A stretch of 64,000 bases of DNA, from the NCBI RefSeq assembly GCF_900095745.1, contig NZ_FMIR01000019.1, forward strand, positions 248,001-312,000, read 5' to 3'. Within the stretch, counting starts at the first letter, position 1. Every line of letters starts with the position of its first letter. Under the pieces are notes generated by a model that saw only the letters and a list, made by a program, of their open reading frames with translations, was not told the origin of the DNA and did no database searches. Below are positions 61,757-64,000 of the stretch, piece by piece. The DNA is from Microbacterium oxydans. Lineage in GTDB: Bacteria > Actinomycetota > Actinomycetes > Actinomycetales > Microbacteriaceae. Made by a program: the position numbers and the translations under genes.

Positions 61757-63697
61757 TCAGTGGCGTTCGCGGAGGGGCAGGTCGATCGTGCCCGTCTCGC
61801 CCGCATCACGCGCCTTCGGGATCCTGGTCCCGAGTACCTGGGAAACGATGTCCTGCGCGATCTTCGGTGCCGTGAGGCCCGCATCCGCGAGGATCTGAGC
61901 CCGCGAGGCATGATCGATGAACTCGTCGGGCAGGCCGAGTTCGTCCACCGCCGTGTCGATGCCGGCCTCGCGGAGGACCTGTCGTACCCGGGTGCCGATA
62001 CCACCGACACGGATACCGTCTTCGAGCGTGATGACGAGGCGGTGGTGGGCCGCCATCTCGATGACAGACGGCTGCACCGGGATCGCCCAGCGCGGGTCGA
62101 TCACGGTGGCTCCGATGCCCTGCGCTCGAAGACGCTCTGCGACGTCGAGCGCGAGTGCGGCGAACGGGCCGATGGCGACGATCAGCACGTCCTCCGACTC
62201 CCCGCGCGCGAGCACGTCCACACCGTCCTTCAGACGCTCGATGGCGGGAAGGTCGGCGGCGACCTCGCCCTTCGGGAAGCGGATGACGGTCGGGGCGTCG
62301 TCGACCTGGACGGCCTCGTTCAGCGCTTCGGTCAGACGGGCTCCGTCCCTCGGCGCGGCGATGCGGATGTGCGGGACGATCTGCAGCATGGCGAGATCCC
62401 ACATCCCGTGGTGGCTGGGACCATCGGGGCCGGTCACGCCGGCACGGTCGAGAACGAAGGTGACACCCGCACGGTGCAGAGCGACGTCCATCAACACCTG
62501 ATCGAACGCCCTGCCCATGAACGTGGCGTAGAGCGCGACGACGGGGTGCAGTCCGCCGTACGCCAGCCCAGCGGCGGAAGCCACCGCGTGCTGCTCGGCG
62601 ATCCCCACGTCGTACACGCGGTCGGGGAACCGCTCGGCGAACGGGGCGAGGCCCGTCGGTCGCAGCATGGCGGCCGTCATCGCGATGACATCGCTGCGCT
62701 GTTCCCCCACCGAGACGAGGGCCTCCGAGAACACGTCGGTCCACCCACGACCGCCGGACGACAGCGTCTCACCCGTGGCGGGGTCGATCTTCCCCACCGC
62801 GTGGAACTGGTCGGCCTCATCGTCTCGCGCGGGCTGGTATCCGCGCCCCTTCTCGGTGATCGTGTGCACGATCACCGGGGCCCCGTACGACTTCGCCAGC
62901 TCGAGCGTCTCGAGCAGGGCCGGGAGATCGTGTCCGTCGATGGGACCGAGGTACTTGATGTCGAGGTTCGAGTAGAGCGCCTCGTTGTTCGTGAAGCGCG
63001 AGAGGAAGCCGTGGGTTCCGCCGCGAACTCCGCGGAACACCGCGCGTCCCACAGGACCGAACGCGCGGAACAGGCGGTCGGAGCGCTGGTGCAGATCCTT
63101 GTACGCCGCCGCGGTGCGGACGCGGTTCAGGTACCGCGACATCCCGCCGATGGTAGGGGCGTACGAGCGACCGTTGTCGTTGACGACGATCACGAGATTC
63201 CGATCGTTGTCGTCGGAGATGTTGTTCAACGCCTCCCACGTCATTCCGCCGGTGAGTGCGCCGTCCCCGACGACCGCGACGACATGTCGATCCGCGCGGC
63301 CCGTGGCGGTGAGTGCGCGGGAGATGCCGTCGGCCCAGCTCAACGAACTGGACGCGTGGGACGACTCCACGACGTCGTGTGCGCTCTCGCCGCGCTGCGG
63401 ATAGCCGGCGAGGCCGCCCCGCACACGAAGGCCGGAGAAGTCCTGGCGCCCCGTGAGGAGCTTGTGCACGTAGGACTGGTGCCCCGTGTCGAAGATGAAC
63501 GGATCGTCGGGAGACGAGAAGACCCGGTGCAGAGCGATCGTCAGTTCGACGACGCCCAGGTTCGGCCCGAGGTGGCCACCGGTCTGCGAGACGTTGTCGA
63601 CCAGGAACGTGCGGATCTCGGCGGCGAGCTCCTCCAGTTGATCGGTCGAGAGCGCGTCCAGATCACGGGGTCCTGAGATGCTCGGAAGAATGGGCAT
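61757..63697 (-). CDS. dxs: 1-Deoxy-D-xylulose-5-phosphate synthase
   Basis: A 646-residue thiamine-diphosphate enzyme, the first step of the MEP isoprenoid pathway. The TPP motif begins at GDGALTGGMTWEALNN, and the N-terminal DTGHQSYVHKLLTGRQ, the catalytic Glu region VYDVGIAEQHAVASAAGLA and DRAGVTGPDGPSHHGMWD are present. Full length for the family. It is transcribed away from the aconitase gene's tail on the same strand and lies 40 bp from the convergent band-7-like gene. Confidence 0.97.
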   Translation of the reverse strand: MPILPSISGPRDLDALSTDQLEELAAEIRTFLVDNVSQTGGHLGPNLGVVELTIALHRVFSSPDDPFIFDTGHQSYVHKLLTGRQDFSGLRVRGGLAGYPQRGESAHDVVESSHASSSLSWADGISRALTATGRADRHVVAVVGDGALTGGMTWEALNNISDDNDRNLVIVVNDNGRSYAPTIGGMSRYLNRVRTAAAYKDLHQRSDRLFRAFGPVGRAVFRGVRGGTHGFLSRFTNNEALYSNLDIKYLGPIDGHDLPALLETLELAKSYGAPVIVHTITEKGRGYQPARDDEADQFHAVGKIDPATGETLSSGGRGWTDVFSEALVSVGEQRSDVIAMTAAMLRPTGLAPFAERFPDRVYDVGIAEQHAVASAAGLAYGGLHPVVALYATFMGRAFDQVLMDVALHRAGVTFVLDRAGVTGPDGPSHHGMWDLAMLQIVPHIRIAAPRDGARLTEALNEAVQVDDAPTVIRFPKGEVAADLPAIERLKDGVDVLARGESEDVLIVAIGPFAALALDVAERLRAQGIGATVIDPRWAIPVQPSVIEMAAHHRLVITLEDGIRVGGIGTRVRQVLREAGIDTAVDELGLPDEFIDHASRAQILADAGLTAPKIAQDIVSQVLGTRIPKARDAGETGTIDLPLRERH

Positions 63698-63806
63698 CTG
63701 CGCCTCCTCACAGGCTTCTCCAGAAGCGCCCGACGAGGGTACGGGCGCCCGTCGATCCTACCGCGCCAGGGCGGGAGAACCCGGTGAGCACCGCCCCCTT
63801 GACATG

Positions 63807-63844
63807 ACGAAGGGACTCCGATCCATGGATCGGAGTCCCTTCGT
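63807..63844 (-). terminator. Terminator hairpin after the aconitase gene
   Basis: ACGAAGGGACTCCGAT and ATCGGAGTCCCTTCGT pair exactly around the loop CCATGG: a 16-bp stem located 8 bp after the aconitase stop. Strong structure, no T-run. Confidence 0.8.
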
Positions 63845-63852
63845 CTGTGCGA

Positions 63853-64000
63853 TCAGACCAGCGAACGCAGCACGTACTGCAGGATGCCGCCGTTGCGGTA
63901 GTAGTCGGCCTCACCGGGGGTGTCGATGCGGACGACCGCGTCGAACTCGACCGGCTGCTTGCCCTCGGGCGAGTGCTCGCTCGGGGTGGCCGTGACCTTG
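63853..64000 (-). CDS. acnA: Aconitate hydratase, C-terminal part (5' end outside window)
   Basis: The last 48 codons of a minus-strand gene enter at the right edge, ending TGA at 63855-63853. The visible tail includes [20 protein letters not shown] and [10 protein letters not shown], the usual C-terminus of bacterial AcnA (swivel domain end). The catalytic and iron-sulfur residues are outside the window. A 16-bp hairpin follows the stop. Confidence 0.9.
   Translation of the reverse strand, partial: KVTATPSEHSPEGKQPVEFDAVVRIDTPGEADYYRNGGILQYVLRSLV

Noticed and set aside
1-64000. CRISPR arrays, insertion sequences, integrases or prophage genes
   Set aside because: No regularly spaced repeats, transposase, integrase or phage structural genes could be seen on either strand.

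Overview
The window is a high-GC chromosomal segment from an actinobacterium, most likely Microbacteriaceae and probably Microbacterium. This is inferred from codon bias, protein character and gene order; no search was run. Both ends are cut inside genes: ruvC on the left and an aconitase gene on the right. No insertion sequence, CRISPR array, prophage or replication origin is visible.

Backbone. A minus-strand run of thrS, HIT protein, pdxS, pdxT, yebC and ruvC follows the order usual in Actinobacteria. A MocR/PdxR-type regulator and pyridoxal kinase pdxY face pdxST across a promoter with a perfect palindrome. At the right are DUF3000, RNase D, thiolase and FadB, then a cluster of GMC oxidoreductase, diacylglycerol kinase, AGPS-like flavoprotein, TetR and glpD, then dxs and acnA.

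Accessory block. About 9.7 kb (1432-11147) separates pdxT from yebC. It holds a PLP decarboxylase, an APH-fold kinase, a two-component system facing a MacB-like ABC exporter, and a RETRON. The retron has a 456-aa reverse transcriptase with a long N-terminal extension. Just upstream lies a ~171-nt non-coding element whose ends form a 22-bp a1/a2 helix (one mismatch, one G.U). It encloses two msr-type hairpins and one long msd-type hairpin, and an extended -10 promoter is placed to start transcription at a1. This is the most interesting system in the window.

Middle. A second two-component system and a secreted alpha/beta hydrolase share a 24-bp perfect palindrome. Next come a photolyase, a P1B-type ATPase with a TPC motif, and a CopC / PCuAC chaperone / Tat-exported DyP peroxidase operon. 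Four tRNA genes (Gly, Cys, Val-GAC, Val-CAC) follow with strong terminators. A drug exporter, an SDR with an MmyB-like regulator, a sugar dehydrogenase, and a TetR gene with a 26-bp operator next to a butanediol-type dehydrogenase come after.

36.5-43.7 kb. An ABC importer of the nitrate/sulfonate/THI5 type is fused operonically to a degenerate malate/lactate dehydrogenase-family protein, a BAAT-type thioester hydrolase, a DUF1684 protein and then a DUF1611 protein. The substrate is unknown. Next are a solitary PemK-like protein, an ammonium transporter behind a GlnR-type box, a ZapE-like ATPase, and a rhodanese-SufE pair.
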